A stretch of 64,000 bases of DNA. It comes from Arenibacter latericius DSM 15913 (GTDB taxonomy: Bacteria > Bacteroidota > Bacteroidia > Flavobacteriales > Flavobacteriaceae). The notes under the pieces are model-generated. The model saw only the letters and a program-made list of their open reading frames with translations, did no database searches and was not told the DNA's origin. The stretch is from the NCBI RefSeq assembly GCF_000424985.1, contig NZ_KE384290.1:1-64000 (forward strand), read 5' to 3'. Numbering within the stretch: the first letter of the stretch is position 1; each line of letters starts with the position of its first letter. Of the stretch, positions 26,797-37,016 are shown in pieces. The translations under genes were made by a program, and so were the position numbers.

Positions 26797-27789
26797 TTAA
26801 TTAGCTACAGTTGTCTTTTGCGCTTTTATTTTGTTTTCAATATGGTTTATAATCATAGGAGCATGAATTCTAGAATTTTCTATAAACCATTTGTGAGTTT
26901 CCATTCCGCCACATATTACTCCAGCTAAATAGATGCCAGGAACATTGGTTTCCATAGTTTCAGGATTGTAACTTGGTAGTTTCTTATAGTCTTCAGATAA
27001 ATGAATTCCCAATTTTTCTAAGAAACTGAAATTTGGCATATATCCCGTCAAGGCCAATACATAATCGTTCTCTATAGCTATGTTGCCTTCTGGAGTTTCT
27101 ATATGTATTTCATCGTCGGTAATTTCCTTTACATTGCTGTTGTAATAGGCTTTTATACTCCCTTCGCTAATCCTGTTTACAATATCTGGTCTCACCCAAT
27201 ATTTAACACGTTCTCCAATTTCTGGTCCACGTATAATCATAGTAACATCGGCACCTTTTCGGTAGCATTCTAAAGCAGCATCCACAGAGGAGTTACTGGC
27301 TCCAATTACCGCTACTTTCTGACTGGAATAGTAGTGTGGATCTTTATAGTAATGAGAAACTTTTTCCAAATCTTCTCCAGGGACATTCATCTTATTAGGA
27401 ATATCATAAAATCCGGTAGCTACAATAATATTATCCGTTCTATAAGTGTCTTTTGTGGTGTTTACAAGGAACAGATCATTGGATTCATCAATAGCGTTTA
27501 CCTTCTCAAATAATTGAATGTTCAACTGATTAGAGGTTACTATTCTTCGATAATATTCTAGGGCTTCATTCCTCTTAGGCTTAGCCTCTATACTGATAAA
27601 AGGGATATTATCTATTTCTAGTTTTTCCGAAGAGGAAAAAAACTGCATGTTTAGAGGGTAGTTGTAAAGTGAGTTAACGATACATCCTTTCTCTATAATT
27701 ACATAGGAGAGCCCTTTCTTCTGAGCTTCCAATCCACATGCTATTCCTATTGGTCCTCCACCGATAATAATAATATCAAAATCCTTCAT
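26797..27789 (-). CDS. ypdA: YpdA-family putative bacillithiol disulfide reductase
   Basis: This 330-residue flavoprotein has an N-terminal FAD-binding GGGPIG (10-15) and a second dinucleotide-binding VIGASNSSVDAALE in the middle. The C-terminal segment VPGIYLAGVICGG is the usual FAD-binding end. It has no redox-active CxxC as thioredoxin reductase does, which is characteristic of YpdA. YpdA uses NADPH to reduce bacillithiol disulfide in Firmicutes and is widespread in Bacteroidota that make bacillithiol. It overlaps the rpe stop by one base (TAATG), so the two are translationally coupled. Confidence 0.85.
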   Translation of the reverse strand: MKDFDIIIIGGGPIGIACGLEAQKKGLSYVIIEKGCIVNSLYNYPLNMQFFSSSEKLEIDNIPFISIEAKPKRNEALEYYRRIVTSNQLNIQLFEKVNAIDESNDLFLVNTTKDTYRTDNIIVATGFYDIPNKMNVPGEDLEKVSHYYKDPHYYSSQKVAVIGASNSSVDAALECYRKGADVTMIIRGPEIGERVKYWVRPDIVNRISEGSIKAYYNSNVKEITDDEIHIETPEGNIAIENDYVLALTGYMPNFSFLEKLGIHLSEDYKKLPSYNPETMETNVPGIYLAGVICGGMETHKWFIENSRIHAPMIINHIENKIKAQKTTVAN

Positions 27790-28448
27790 TATCCTACTAA
27801 TTCTTTTAATTCTGTAATTGTTTTTGAGGGGTTGTCGCTTTTAAAAATAAAACTACCTGCAACTAGAACATCTGCTCCGGCATCTATAAGCTGCTTAGCA
27901 TTTTCTGAGGTTACTCCGCCATCTATTTCTATTATGGTATGTGCCTTCTTACGGTTAATTAAGGCCTTTAAATCCCTAATTTTATTATAGGTGTTTTCTA
28001 TAAAAGTTTGCCCTCCAAATCCTGGGTTTACACTCATAATCAATACCAAGTCAATATCTTCAATAGTATCTTCTAAAAGGCTAATATTGGTATGTGGATT
28101 AATAGCTACCCCAGCGGTCATACCCTCATTTTTTATTGCTTGTAGGGTTCTGTGTAAATGTGTGCAAGCCTCATAGTGGACGGTAAGGTTATTTGCCCCT
28201 AATTGTGCAAATGTTTTTATATACCTGTCCGGATCTACGATCATTAGATGTACATCTATGGTTTTTGTGGCATGGGCGGTAATAGCTTTTAAAACCGGCA
28301 TGCCAAAGGAAATGTTAGGTACAAAGACCCCATCCATTATATCTATATGGAACCAATCTGCGTCACTACTATTCACCATTTCTATGTCTTTCTGTAGATT
28401 GGCGAAATCGGCTGCTAATATGGAAGGAGCAATAAGTTTTTTATCCAT
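27789..28448 (-). CDS. rpe: Ribulose-phosphate 3-epimerase
   Basis: This 219-residue TIM barrel interconverts ribulose-5-phosphate and xylulose-5-phosphate in the pentose phosphate pathway. Family motifs are all present: APSILAADFANL, WFHIDIMDG, FVPNISFGMPV, VDVHLMI-like (IDVHLMIV), MSVNPGFGGQ and EIDGGVTSENA. Length is normal. It is the upstream partner of the ypdA-like gene. Confidence 0.97.
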   Translation of the reverse strand: MDKKLIAPSILAADFANLQKDIEMVNSSDADWFHIDIMDGVFVPNISFGMPVLKAITAHATKTIDVHLMIVDPDRYIKTFAQLGANNLTVHYEACTHLHRTLQAIKNEGMTAGVAINPHTNISLLEDTIEDIDLVLIMSVNPGFGGQTFIENTYNKIRDLKALINRKKAHTIIEIDGGVTSENAKQLIDAGADVLVAGSFIFKSDNPSKTITELKELVG

Positions 28449-28587
28449 TCTTAATCGTCTGATATTTTATTATATAAAGATAGTGAATTTGCTAGGTTCT
28501 ACTAAATCGACCTATATTTTTGGATTGGGAAATCTAATTGTGAATACCCGTAATATTAGTATTATCTAGCTCATAGGCAGGGAAATA

Positions 28588-29823
28588 TTAATACCAGCGT
28601 TTCTTTTTCTTTTTAGATGCTATAGATTTTCTTCCCTTTCTGTGTTTACTACCCTTGCGTTTATGTACTTCTGGCTTGGCGTTGGGGGCTAATGGGAAGG
28701 GGTTGTCCTCTACCACGTCTATATGTTTTTGCATTAGCTTTTGTATGCTAATCAGATATTCCTTTTCTTCTGCAGAGCAAAAAGAATATGACGTTCCGCT
28801 TTGTCCTGCTCTTCCCGTTCTCCCAATACGGTGAACATAGGTTTCAGGAATATTAGGTAGATCAAAATTCAATACGTTGTCTAAATGATCTATATCTATC
28901 CCTCTAGCAGCTACATCGGTTGCAATAAAGATATTGACTTCCTTATTCTTAAATCGTTTTAGTGCTTCCTGCCTATCTATCTGGGACATATCCCCGTGTA
29001 AAGTTTCTACTTTGTAATTGTTATCAAGCAGTCTTTGTTCTAGTTTATCTACTCCAAATTTGGTCCTTCTAAAGATGAGAATATTGCCTTTTATGGTATT
29101 TTCTAAAAGGTGTAGGCATAATTCTATCTTCTTAGATTTTGGTGTGTAATACAGTAACTGGTGTACTCTTGCAGCAGCCAAGGAAGTGGGAGTGATAGCA
29201 ACTTCTGTAGGGTCTTTTAAAATGCTGTTCGCCAATTGAACCACTTTGTAGGGAATGGTAGCCGAAAAGAGAAGGGTCTGCTTTCCCGAAGGACAGAGTC
29301 GCTCTATCTTATTAACATCGTCTATAAAACCCATATCTAACATTAGGTCGGCTTCATCCAAGACAAGGGTTCTTACGTAATCTAAATTTACTAATCCTTG
29401 TTTATGCAAATCTAAAAGTCTACCTGGGGTAGCAACAAGAATATCTACGCCTTTTTTTAGTTCCGCAATCTGTGGTTCCATAGCGGTACCTCCATAGACA
29501 ACAGTGGAAACAAGATCACTGTATTTGCCGTAATCTTTAAAGCTTTCTTGAATCTGGACTGCCAACTCTCTAGTAGGGCTTACAATTAAAGCTTTTATTT
29601 TCTTCCCCTTTTTAGCGCCTTCCTGGTTGTTGAATAACAGTTGTAAGGTGGGTAGTGCATAAGCAGCGGTTTTCCCAGTTCCTGTTTGTGCCGAAACAAT
29701 TACGTCTTTCCCTTCTAAAATTAAGGGAATAGCCTTTTCCTGTACTGGAGTTGGGACATTGTAGTGTTTCTCAGCAACGGCTCTTAAAAGTGGTTTGTTA
29801 AGCTTTAATTCCTTGAAATTCAT
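28588..29823 (-). CDS. DEAD-box ATP-dependent RNA helicase (RhlE/DeaD-like)
   Basis: This 411-residue helicase shows motif I AQTGTGKT (45-52), motif II DEAD (156-159), SAT (187-189) and the late HRIGRTGR. The C-terminus is a lysine/arginine-rich tail (KHRKGRKSIASKKKKKRWY) likely to bind RNA. It is probably involved in ribosome assembly or RNA decay; flavobacterial genomes carry several such paralogues, so I do not assign a specific symbol. It is transcribed alone. Confidence 0.93.
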   Translation of the reverse strand: MNFKELKLNKPLLRAVAEKHYNVPTPVQEKAIPLILEGKDVIVSAQTGTGKTAAYALPTLQLLFNNQEGAKKGKKIKALIVSPTRELAVQIQESFKDYGKYSDLVSTVVYGGTAMEPQIAELKKGVDILVATPGRLLDLHKQGLVNLDYVRTLVLDEADLMLDMGFIDDVNKIERLCPSGKQTLLFSATIPYKVVQLANSILKDPTEVAITPTSLAAARVHQLLYYTPKSKKIELCLHLLENTIKGNILIFRRTKFGVDKLEQRLLDNNYKVETLHGDMSQIDRQEALKRFKNKEVNIFIATDVAARGIDIDHLDNVLNFDLPNIPETYVHRIGRTGRAGQSGTSYSFCSAEEKEYLISIQKLMQKHIDVVEDNPFPLAPNAKPEVHKRKGSKHRKGRKSIASKKKKKRWY

Positions 29824-29849
29824 GCATTTTATTTATAATAATATGGATG

Positions 29850-29857
29850 CAAAGATA
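29850..29857 (-). promoter_or_regulatory. Bacteroidota -7 promoter element of the helicase gene
   Basis: The minus strand reads TATCTTTG, a perfect TAnnTTTG, 27 bp before the start codon. No good -33 TTTG is seen. Confidence 0.45.
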
Positions 29858-29964
29858 CATCTTAATCCTTGTATTTTAGGGGTAACCGATACTTTTTGAT
29901 TTAAAAGAGTATAGCATTATTCACTATATTTAGAAAGAGTAATAACCAAGAAAACTATAAGATT

Positions 29965-30918
29965 ATGGATAGAAGAAAATTTATGCAAGGAGCTGCTTTG
30001 GTGAGCGCAGGTACAGCCTTTAGTAGTTTTAGTCCTATTCGCGGGGCAACAGATTTAAAAAACACCAAAAAAATTAAGCATAATCCTATTGGGGTATCTT
30101 CCTATTCTTTTTGGCAATTTAATGGGCCTAAGGAAGACGTATCTATGGAGTATTGTATAGATAAGGCTGCAGCAATGGGTTTTGATGGGATAGAGCTTTT
30201 ATTGGTTCAGATGAGTTCTGAAGAGAATAGCTATTTGCAAAAGCTTAAAAAACGCGCTTTTCATGCAGGGTTAGACCTAATGGGGTTTTCTACCCACCAG
30301 GGATATGTTAGCCCCGAAAAAAGTGCTCGTGATGAAAATGTGGCAAAGACTATCCATCAAATTGAGTTGGCTTATAAGTTGGGGATTCCCACGATGCGAT
30401 TAAATACGGGGCGCTGGGGAACATCTGGTTCTTTTAATGAACTTATGGCTAATAAAGGTATAGAATCGCCTATAGAAGGTTATACAGATGAGGATGCCTT
30501 TGTTTGGGTGATTGATGCTATAGAGCAATGTTTGCCTGTAGCAGAGAAATGCGGAGTAGTGTTAGGCTTAGAAAACCATTGGGGGCTGGGGAGGACCGCA
30601 GAGGGCGTAAAGCGAATTGTAGATAGTATAGACAGTCCTTGGTTGCAGGTGACTTTAGATACTGGTAATTTTTTAGAAAATAGAGAGGAACAGCTAAAAT
30701 TACTCGCACCGCAGGCGTTTTTAGTACAAGCTAAAACCTATTATGGAGGTGGTAAATGGTATACCTTAGACATAGACTACCCTAAAATTGGACAGATAAT
30801 GCGCGATAATAATTATCGTGGATATATTTCTCTAGAATTTGAGGGGAATGAGTCTCCAGAAACAGCAGTTCCAAAAAGTTTAGAAGTGTTGAGAGATTCT
30901 TTTTATTATGAATTATAA
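29965..30918 (+). CDS. Sugar phosphate isomerase/epimerase-like TIM-barrel protein with Tat-like signal
   Basis: The N-terminus MDRRKFMQGAALVSAGTAF is a twin-arginine-type signal, so the protein is probably exported or was historically. The rest is a xylose-isomerase-like (AP endonuclease 2) TIM barrel with likely metal ligands in GIELLLV, VVLGLENHWG, VTLDTGNF and ISLEFEGNES. Such proteins isomerise or epimerise sugars or cyclitols. It is a single gene convergent with rpoD. The substrate is unknown. Confidence 0.82.
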   Translation: MDRRKFMQGAALVSAGTAFSSFSPIRGATDLKNTKKIKHNPIGVSSYSFWQFNGPKEDVSMEYCIDKAAAMGFDGIELLLVQMSSEENSYLQKLKKRAFHAGLDLMGFSTHQGYVSPEKSARDENVAKTIHQIELAYKLGIPTMRLNTGRWGTSGSFNELMANKGIESPIEGYTDEDAFVWVIDAIEQCLPVAEKCGVVLGLENHWGLGRTAEGVKRIVDSIDSPWLQVTLDTGNFLENREEQLKLLAPQAFLVQAKTYYGGGKWYTLDIDYPKIGQIMRDNNYRGYISLEFEGNESPETAVPKSLEVLRDSFYYEL

Positions 30919-30942
30919 TATTCCATAATGCAATTAAATGAA

Positions 30943-30967
30943 AAACTCCGGTAATCAGCCGGAGTTT
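30943..30967. terminator. Bidirectional terminator between the isomerase-like gene and rpoD
   Basis: AAACTCCGG and CCGGAGTTT form a perfect 9-bp stem with a 7-nt loop between two convergent genes. The minus strand has a TTTTT run after the stem. Confidence 0.85.
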
Positions 30968-31085
30968 ATTCATCAATCAAAAAACGAACAGTCATGATAA
31001 CTGTTGTTAACGGTACAATTTACGATTTTTACTACATATTTCCAATTATGGTGTTGAAATGAGTAAAAATTTAAATTGATTGGAG

Positions 31086-31949
31086 TTACCCAAGGTATGT
31101 TTTAAGAATCTTGCTTCTAGAGGTATGTTTTAACCTTCTAATTGCTTTCTCTTTTATTTGACGTACTCTTTCTCTAGTAAGGTCAAATGTTTCTCCTATT
31201 TCCTCTAAAGTCATTGAATGTTGACCAGCTAGGCCAAAATATAAACGGATTACATCTGCTTCCCTAGGGGTTAAGGTTTCTAAGGCTCTTTCTATTTCTG
31301 TCCTTAATGATTCGTGCAATAGTTCTTTATCCGGATTAGGAGATTCCCCACTACGCAATACGTCATAAAGGTTAGAATCTTCACCGTCTATTAAGGGAGC
31401 ATCCATGGATACATGGCGACCCGAGTTTTTAAGGGATTGCTTTACGTCATCAACGGTCATATCCAATTCCTTAGCAATTTCTTCTGGAGAAGGCTGTCTT
31501 TCATGTGCTTGCTCCAAGAAGGCAAAAGTCTTGTTTATTTTGTTGATAGATCCAATTTTGTTTAATGGCAATCTTACAATTCTAGATTGTTCTGCCAAAG
31601 CTTGTAAAATGGACTGACGAATCCACCAAACTGCATAAGAGATAAATTTAAATCCCCTAGTTTCATCAAAACGCTGGGCAGCCTTTATCAGGCCAAGGTT
31701 ACCTTCATTAATTAAATCGGGAAGTGTTAAACCTTGATTTTGATATTGTTTTGCAACGGATACCACAAATCGTAAGTTGGCCTTGGTGAGTTTTTCAAGT
31801 GCAATCTGATCACCTGCCTTGATTCTTTGCGCCAATTCCACTTCCTCATCTGCAGTAATCAGGTCTACCTTTCCAATTTCTTGTAGGTATTTGTCCAAAG
31901 AAGCAGTTTCCCTATTGGTAACTTGTTTTGTAATTTTAAGCTGTCTCAT
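31086..31949 (-). CDS. rpoD: Primary RNA polymerase sigma factor (sigma-70 family, short Bacteroidota form)
   Basis: The 287-residue protein has region 1.2 ([16 protein letters not shown]), region 2 ([21 protein letters not shown], then [15 protein letters not shown]), region 3 and region 4 ([28 protein letters not shown]-type, here [19 protein letters not shown]). Like other Bacteroidota housekeeping sigma factors it lacks the long region 1.1 and non-conserved insert of E. coli RpoD. This factor recognises TTTG/TAnnTTTG promoters, of which several are seen in the window. Confidence 0.95.
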   Translation of the reverse strand: MRQLKITKQVTNRETASLDKYLQEIGKVDLITADEEVELAQRIKAGDQIALEKLTKANLRFVVSVAKQYQNQGLTLPDLINEGNLGLIKAAQRFDETRGFKFISYAVWWIRQSILQALAEQSRIVRLPLNKIGSINKINKTFAFLEQAHERQPSPEEIAKELDMTVDDVKQSLKNSGRHVSMDAPLIDGEDSNLYDVLRSGESPNPDKELLHESLRTEIERALETLTPREADVIRLYFGLAGQHSMTLEEIGETFDLTRERVRQIKEKAIRRLKHTSRSKILKTYLG

Positions 31950-32070
31950 CGAAATTTTTTCCTTTCTAAATTAAGTGCACTAATCATAAGCTGCAATAGT
32001 TATACGTAGGAAAGTTAGAAATGTTACAATTAGTCTGTATTATTTTTGAATTTTGTCCGTTCAACATGAA

Positions 32071-32112
32071 AAAAGCCCCGTTTTCACAAAATATTTGGAA
32101 AACGGGGCTTTT
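32071..32112 (-). terminator. Intrinsic terminator of pnp
   Basis: AAAAGCCCCGTTTTC (32071-32085) and its perfect complement (32098-32112) form a 15-bp stem with a 12-nt loop, followed by a T-run on the minus strand, 22 bp past the pnp stop. Confidence 0.92.
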
Positions 32113-32133
32113 AGTATGGTGACTATTTTTTAA

Positions 32134-34353
32134 TTAGTCTCTTCTAGGTTTGCGATCTCTATCTCTATTTCTATCGTTTCCCCTGTCATTTCTACCGCGA
32201 TCTTCGCGTGGTGGTCTTGCCACATATCCTTCAGGTTTTGGTAAAATAGCTTTTCTAGATACCTTTTCCTTTCTAGTTCTTGGATCTACACCAAAGTATT
32301 TAACATCAAAAACATCTCCCATGTTTACCACATCGGAAACATTTTCGGTGCGTTCCCATGCCAATTCAGAAACGTGAAGCAATACTTCGTTGCCTGGGGC
32401 ATCTGTGTATTCTACTACCGCTCCAAAATCTAGCATTTTGATCACTTTTACTTCGTATACACTACCAACTTCTGGCTTAAATAGTAAAGAATCTATTTTT
32501 GCTAATACAGCATCAATACCCTCACTACCTACACCTAAAATTTCAACAATTCCCTCTTCAGTAACAGGGTCTTCATTGATAACGATAGTAGTATCAGTTT
32601 CTTTTTGTAATTCTTGAATTACTTTTCCACCAGGTCCAATTAAAGCACCAATAAACTCGTTAGGTATACGTCTTGTAATCATTTTAGGAGCATGAGCCTT
32701 AACATCTGCAGCTGGAGTGGAGATAGTTTCGGTCAATTTCTCTAGGATATGTAAACGACCATTACGTGCTTGCTTCAACGCATTCACTAATATTTCGTAA
32801 GACAATCCTTTTACTTTAATGTCCATCTGACATGCAGTAATACCGTCTGCGGTTCCAGTAACTTTAAAGTCCATATCTCCTAAGTGATCTTCATCACCTA
32901 AAATATCAGACAATACAGCGTACTTTCCAGATTCGCTATCAGAAATTAATCCCATAGCAATACCAGAAACAGGCTTCTTTAGCTGAATACCAGCATCCAT
33001 AAGTGCCATTGTACCAGCACAAACTGTAGCCATAGAAGAGGAACCGTTAGATTCTAATACTTCAGATACTACCCTTACGGTATAAGCACACTCATCAGGA
33101 ACCATTCCTTTTAATGCACGTTGTGCCAGGTTACCGTGTCCTATCTCTCTACGAGATGTTCCGCGAATAGGTCTTGCTTCCCCAGTTGAAAATGGAGGGA
33201 AGTTATAATGTAAATAGAAACGCTCTTCACCTTCATAAGATGGCATATCTATCTGGTTAGCTTCTCTAGAAGTACCTAAGGTAACTGTTGCCAAGGCTTG
33301 AGTTTCTCCTCGTGTAAAGATTGCAGAACCGTGTGTAGAAGGTAAATAATCTACCTCACACCAGATAGGTCTAATCTCGTCAGTCTTACGACCATCTAAA
33401 CGAAGACCTTCATTTAAAGTAAGGTCTCTTACCGCTTCTTTCTCTGCTTGGTTGTAATATTTGGAAATCATTGATCCGTAATCTTCAACTTCCTCTTCAG
33501 AGAAACTAGCTTTAACTTCTTCCTTTATAGCTTCAAAGGCAGCAGTTCTTTCTTGTTTAGAAGAACCTGCTTTTGCAACAGCATATACCTTATCATAAGC
33601 CATATCGTGGATCTTCTTGGCTAGGTCAGCATCTTCTCTTTCTCCTTCGTACTCACGAACTTCTTTCTTTCCAAATGCCTCTGCCAATCTTACTTGTGCA
33701 GCACATTGTACTTTAATAGCTTCATGAGCAAACTTAATAGCCTCAGCCATTTCTTCTTCAGAAATCTCATCCATTTCACCTTCCACCATCATTACAGAAT
33801 CGGCAGAAGCACCAATCATCATATCGATGTCGGACTCTGCTAATTGTGCGCGAGTTGGATTAATGATAAATTCGCCGTTAACGCGACCAACTCTAGCTTC
33901 AGAGATTGGACATTCAAACGGGAAATCTGATAACTGAATAGCAGCAGAAGCAGCTAATCCAGCCATAGCATCTGGCATAACATCTTCATCATGAGACATT
34001 AATTGGATCATTACCTGAGTTTCAGCATGATAATCCTTTGGGAAAAGTGGACGCAATACGCGGTCTACCAATCTCATGGTTAATACTTCCCCATCACTAG
34101 GTCTTGCTTCTCTCTTAAAAAAGCCACCTGGATAACGTCCTGATGCTGCAAATTTTTCACGGTAATCTACTGTAAGTGGAAGGAAATCCACATCACCTTG
34201 TTTGTAATTGGAAACAACTGTACATAACAACATACATTTTCCTGACTGAACAACAACAGAACCATGTGCCTGTTTTGCTAATTTTCCGGTTTCGATAGAA
34301 ATTTCCCTACCGTCCCCGAGGTCGATGACCTCTTTAAATACTTTTGGTATCAT
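32134..34353 (-). CDS. pnp: Polyribonucleotide nucleotidyltransferase (PNPase)
   Basis: The 739-residue enzyme degrades RNA 3'-5' phosphorolytically. Two RNase PH domains are visible ([23 protein letters not shown] in the first, and [26 protein letters not shown] in the second). A KH domain (about 555-615, [12 protein letters not shown]) and an S1 domain (about 625-695, [19 protein letters not shown]) follow. It ends with a short Arg/Asp/Asn-rich tail ([16 protein letters not shown]) that is an unusual extension and may bind RNA or partners. It follows rpsO, the classic bacterial order. Confidence 0.97.
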   Translation of the reverse strand: MIPKVFKEVIDLGDGREISIETGKLAKQAHGSVVVQSGKCMLLCTVVSNYKQGDVDFLPLTVDYREKFAASGRYPGGFFKREARPSDGEVLTMRLVDRVLRPLFPKDYHAETQVMIQLMSHDEDVMPDAMAGLAASAAIQLSDFPFECPISEARVGRVNGEFIINPTRAQLAESDIDMMIGASADSVMMVEGEMDEISEEEMAEAIKFAHEAIKVQCAAQVRLAEAFGKKEVREYEGEREDADLAKKIHDMAYDKVYAVAKAGSSKQERTAAFEAIKEEVKASFSEEEVEDYGSMISKYYNQAEKEAVRDLTLNEGLRLDGRKTDEIRPIWCEVDYLPSTHGSAIFTRGETQALATVTLGTSREANQIDMPSYEGEERFYLHYNFPPFSTGEARPIRGTSRREIGHGNLAQRALKGMVPDECAYTVRVVSEVLESNGSSSMATVCAGTMALMDAGIQLKKPVSGIAMGLISDSESGKYAVLSDILGDEDHLGDMDFKVTGTADGITACQMDIKVKGLSYEILVNALKQARNGRLHILEKLTETISTPAADVKAHAPKMITRRIPNEFIGALIGPGGKVIQELQKETDTTIVINEDPVTEEGIVEILGVGSEGIDAVLAKIDSLLFKPEVGSVYEVKVIKMLDFGAVVEYTDAPGNEVLLHVSELAWERTENVSDVVNMGDVFDVKYFGVDPRTRKEKVSRKAILPKPEGYVARPPREDRGRNDRGNDRNRDRDRKPRRD

Positions 34354-34398
34354 AAATACGAATTAAAACCTACCTCTTTGTAGGCCTGTTAAACAATG

Positions 34399-34537
34399 GT
34401 CTTTCGTCTGTAAAGACGATGTTGTTGTGTTGTAGTTGTTGTTGACCAATGAAAAACTGTGTGTAAGCTTTTTATTTTGCCCTTAAAAATAAACCAAGGG
34501 ACTTTGTAAAAAAAATAATACTATAAAAATTATAGTA
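34399..34537 (-). promoter_or_regulatory. Inverted repeats in the rpsO-pnp spacer (pnp leader)
   Basis: The 231-bp spacer contains GTCTTT/AAAGAC (34399-34417, 7-nt loop) and TACTATAA/TTATAGTA (34519-34537, 3-nt loop), plus CCTAC/GTAGG next to the pnp start. In enterobacteria the pnp leader folds into a hairpin processed by RNase III, through which PNPase autoregulates. A similar role here is inference from position only. Confidence 0.4.
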
Positions 34538-34548
34538 TAGTAATATGA

Positions 34549-34580
34549 AAAAAGGGGAAAGTTAAACGTTTCCCCTTTTT
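34549..34580 (-). terminator. Intrinsic terminator of rpsO
   Basis: AAAAAGGGGAAA pairs with TTTCCCCTTTTT over 12 bp with an 8-nt loop, immediately after the rpsO stop, with a T-run on the minus strand. Read-through or a separate promoter must serve pnp. Confidence 0.9.
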
Positions 34581-34584
34581 CAAT

Positions 34585-34854
34585 TTATTTTCTAATTCCT
34601 AATTCTTTAATTATCTCACGGTATCTAACGATATCAGTCTTAATTAAATAATCTAAAAGAGATCTTCTCTTACCTACCAATTTTACCAATGAACGCTCAG
34701 TGTTAAAATCTTTACGATTTTTCTTCAAGTGTTGAGATAGGTGTTCAATTCTGTAAGTGAACAAAGCTATTTGTCCTTCAGTAGAACCTGTGTTCTTTGC
34801 GTCACCGCCGTGTTTTTTAAAAATTTCGGCCTTTACTTCTTTACTTAAATACAT
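34585..34854 (-). CDS. rpsO: 30S ribosomal protein S15
   Basis: This 89-residue protein has standard S15 motifs: the GSTEGQIALFTYRIEHLSQHLK helix and the LVGKRRSLLDYL segment, both of which contact 16S rRNA. Length is normal. It is upstream of pnp and has its own promoter and terminator. Confidence 0.98.
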   Translation of the reverse strand: MYLSKEVKAEIFKKHGGDAKNTGSTEGQIALFTYRIEHLSQHLKKNRKDFNTERSLVKLVGKRRSLLDYLIKTDIVRYREIIKELGIRK

Positions 34855-34907
34855 TCCAATATTTGTTTAATGATTTTTATGTATGTGATTGTTTTTCAAT
34901 CAGGGCG

Positions 34908-34915
34908 CAAAGATA
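34908..34915 (-). promoter_or_regulatory. Bacteroidota -7 promoter element of rpsO
   Basis: The minus strand reads TATCTTTG, a perfect TAnnTTTG, 54 bp before the start codon. A TTG lies about 16 bp further upstream as a weak -33 element. Confidence 0.5.
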
Positions 34916-34995
34916 GGTTATTTTTTACATCCAACGGGTATTAATAATCTTTTTTCGTTGGTTATAATGCCTATTGCCTAGGTGTATAACTAAAA

Positions 34996-35023
34996 AAGGC
35001 CTTGATTTTGTAGTCAAGGCCTT
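34996..35023 (-). terminator. Intrinsic terminator of accD
   Basis: AAGGCCTTGA and TCAAGGCCTT form a perfect 10-bp stem with an 8-nt loop 5 bp beyond the accD stop, followed by TTTTTT on the minus strand. Confidence 0.92.
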
Positions 35024-35027
35024 ATCT

Positions 35028-35888
35028 TTATTTCCTTACGGGATTGTTTTCTATTAAATCTATATAGAGGTTAATTTTCTTTTTAAGGTCTCTTCTGTGG
35101 ACAATAAAATCTAGAAAACCGTGCTCTTGAAGGAATTCTGCTGTCTGGAAACCTTCTGGTAATTCCTTACCAGTAGCTTCTTTAACTACACGTGGTCCTG
35201 CAAAACCTATCAAAGCTCCTGGTTCAGAAATATTGATATCTCCTAGCATAGCGTATGATGCGGTTGTACCTCCAGTTGTAGGATCCGTACATAATGAAAT
35301 GTAAGGAATACCTGCCTCTGCAAGTTGTGCTAATTTAGCTGATGTTTTGGCAAGCTGCATAAGCGATAGAGCGGCCTCCATCATTCTAGCACCTCCAGAT
35401 TTGGAGATCATTAGAAAGGGAATCTTCTTCTTTATAGAATAGTCTATTGCTCTTGCGATTTTTTCTCCAACCACACTACCCATAGAACCTCCAATAAAAC
35501 TGAAGTCCATACAAGCGATTACTAAATTCTTCCCTTGCGATTTACCTACTGCGGTTTTAACAGCATCTTTTAAACCTGTTTTTTTCTCTGCAGCAGCTAA
35601 ACGATCTACATACTTTTTAGTGTCCTCGAACTTTAGAGGGTCTTTGGAGGATAGCTTAGCATCTAACTCTTTGTATTTGTTGTCGTCAAATAAGATTTCA
35701 AAGTACTCCTTGCTGCCAATTCGTACGTGATAATCATCCTCAGGACTAACATAAAAGTTTTTTGCTAATTCGTCAGATTCAACAATCTTTCCTGTAGGCG
35801 ATTTGTACCAAAGGCCTTTAGGCGTATCTTTCTTCTGATCCGTAGCGGTCTGAATTCCTTTTTCCTTTCTCTTAAACCAAGATGACAT
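35028..35888 (-). CDS. accD: Acetyl-CoA carboxylase carboxyltransferase subunit beta, zinc ribbon lost
   Basis: This is the carboxyltransferase beta subunit that moves carboxyl from biotin to acetyl-CoA in fatty-acid synthesis. The catalytic core is clear ([59 protein letters not shown]). The N-terminal zinc ribbon of E. coli AccD (four cysteines) is recognisable in spacing and flanking residues, but the cysteines are replaced by Ser30, Thr32, Ser48 and Asp51. Zinc cannot bind there. I believe this is shared by other Flavobacteriia, so it is a lineage trait and not decay. It lies 24 bp after fbaA. Confidence 0.95.
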   Translation of the reverse strand: MSSWFKRKEKGIQTATDQKKDTPKGLWYKSPTGKIVESDELAKNFYVSPEDDYHVRIGSKEYFEILFDDNKYKELDAKLSSKDPLKFEDTKKYVDRLAAAEKKTGLKDAVKTAVGKSQGKNLVIACMDFSFIGGSMGSVVGEKIARAIDYSIKKKIPFLMISKSGGARMMEAALSLMQLAKTSAKLAQLAEAGIPYISLCTDPTTGGTTASYAMLGDINISEPGALIGFAGPRVVKEATGKELPEGFQTAEFLQEHGFLDFIVHRRDLKKKINLYIDLIENNPVRK

Positions 35889-35912
35889 AAGTTTCTTTTT
35901 AAGGTTAGGGGG

Positions 35913-36980
35913 TTATAGGGTATTCACATTATTAAGGTCCTCAAAGGCCTTTTTTAAACGCGTAACGAAAGTTTTCTCACCTTCTCTTAACCAAACACGT
36001 GGGTCGTAATGCTTTTTGTTTGGCTCATCTGCTCCCTCTGGATTTCCAATCTGCGATTGTAAATAGTCTTTCTTGTCTTGGATATAGTTTCTGATCCCTT
36101 CCATAAAAGCATATTGTAGGTCAGTATCTATGTTCATTTTAATTACTCCGTATCCAATAGCTTCGCGAATTTCTTCTAATGAAGAACCTGATCCACCGTG
36201 GAAAACAAAATCGATGTGATTGTGCTCAACACCATATTTTTTAGTAATAAACTCCTGTGAGTCTCTTAAAATTGTAGGTGTTAATTTTACGTTTCCTGGC
36301 TTGTAAACTCCGTGTACGTTTCCAAAGGCAGCTGCAATGGTAAACTTAGGACTCACCTTAGATAATTCTTCGTAAGCATAAGCTACTTCTTCTGGCTGAG
36401 TGTAAAGCTTAGAAACGTCAACGTCGGAATTATCTACACCATCTTCTTCACCACCGGTAATACCTAACTCAATTTCTAAAGTCATTCCCATCTTGCTCAT
36501 TCTAGCAAGATATTTTTTACAGATTTCAATATTTTCTTCTATCGGCTCCTCCGATAAGTCAATCATATGAGAACTGTATAACGGCTTTCCTGTTTCTTCA
36601 AAGTGCTTTTCACTAGCATCTAATAGGCCGTCTATCCAAGGTAAAAGTTTTTTGGCACAATGGTCTGTGTGTAATATAACAGTAGCACCATAAGCTTCTG
36701 CCAATGCATGTACGTGCTTAGCACCTGCAACGGCTCCTAATATAGCAGCTTGTTGGTTCTCATTAGACAGGCCTTTACCTGCGTTAAATTGTGCGCCTCC
36801 GTTAGAGAACTGTATAATTACCGGAGCGTTTAGACTTGCCGCTGTTTCTAAAACTCCATTTATTGTGTCAGAACCAATAACATTAACAGCAGGTAGTGCA
36901 AACCCATTTTCTTTTGCATAATTGAATATCTTCTGAACGTCATCTCCAGTTGCAACTCCTGGCTTAATATTGTGTGCCAT
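35913..36980 (-). CDS. fbaA: Class II fructose-bisphosphate aldolase
   Basis: This 355-residue zinc aldolase splits fructose-1,6-bisphosphate in glycolysis. It shows the zinc/catalytic HTDHCAKK (104-111), the GITGGEEDGVDN loop, AAAFGNVHGVY and FHGGSGSSLEEI motifs of the type A (E. coli FbaA-like) enzymes. It is co-transcribed with accD, linking glycolysis to fatty-acid synthesis. A good promoter lies 36 bp upstream. Confidence 0.97.
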   Translation of the reverse strand: MAHNIKPGVATGDDVQKIFNYAKENGFALPAVNVIGSDTINGVLETAASLNAPVIIQFSNGGAQFNAGKGLSNENQQAAILGAVAGAKHVHALAEAYGATVILHTDHCAKKLLPWIDGLLDASEKHFEETGKPLYSSHMIDLSEEPIEENIEICKKYLARMSKMGMTLEIELGITGGEEDGVDNSDVDVSKLYTQPEEVAYAYEELSKVSPKFTIAAAFGNVHGVYKPGNVKLTPTILRDSQEFITKKYGVEHNHIDFVFHGGSGSSLEEIREAIGYGVIKMNIDTDLQYAFMEGIRNYIQDKKDYLQSQIGNPEGADEPNKKHYDPRVWLREGEKTFVTRLKKAFEDLNNVNTL

Positions 36981-37016
36981 AATCTTAATTTATTGTAAAT
37001 GATTAAATAGATGTGA

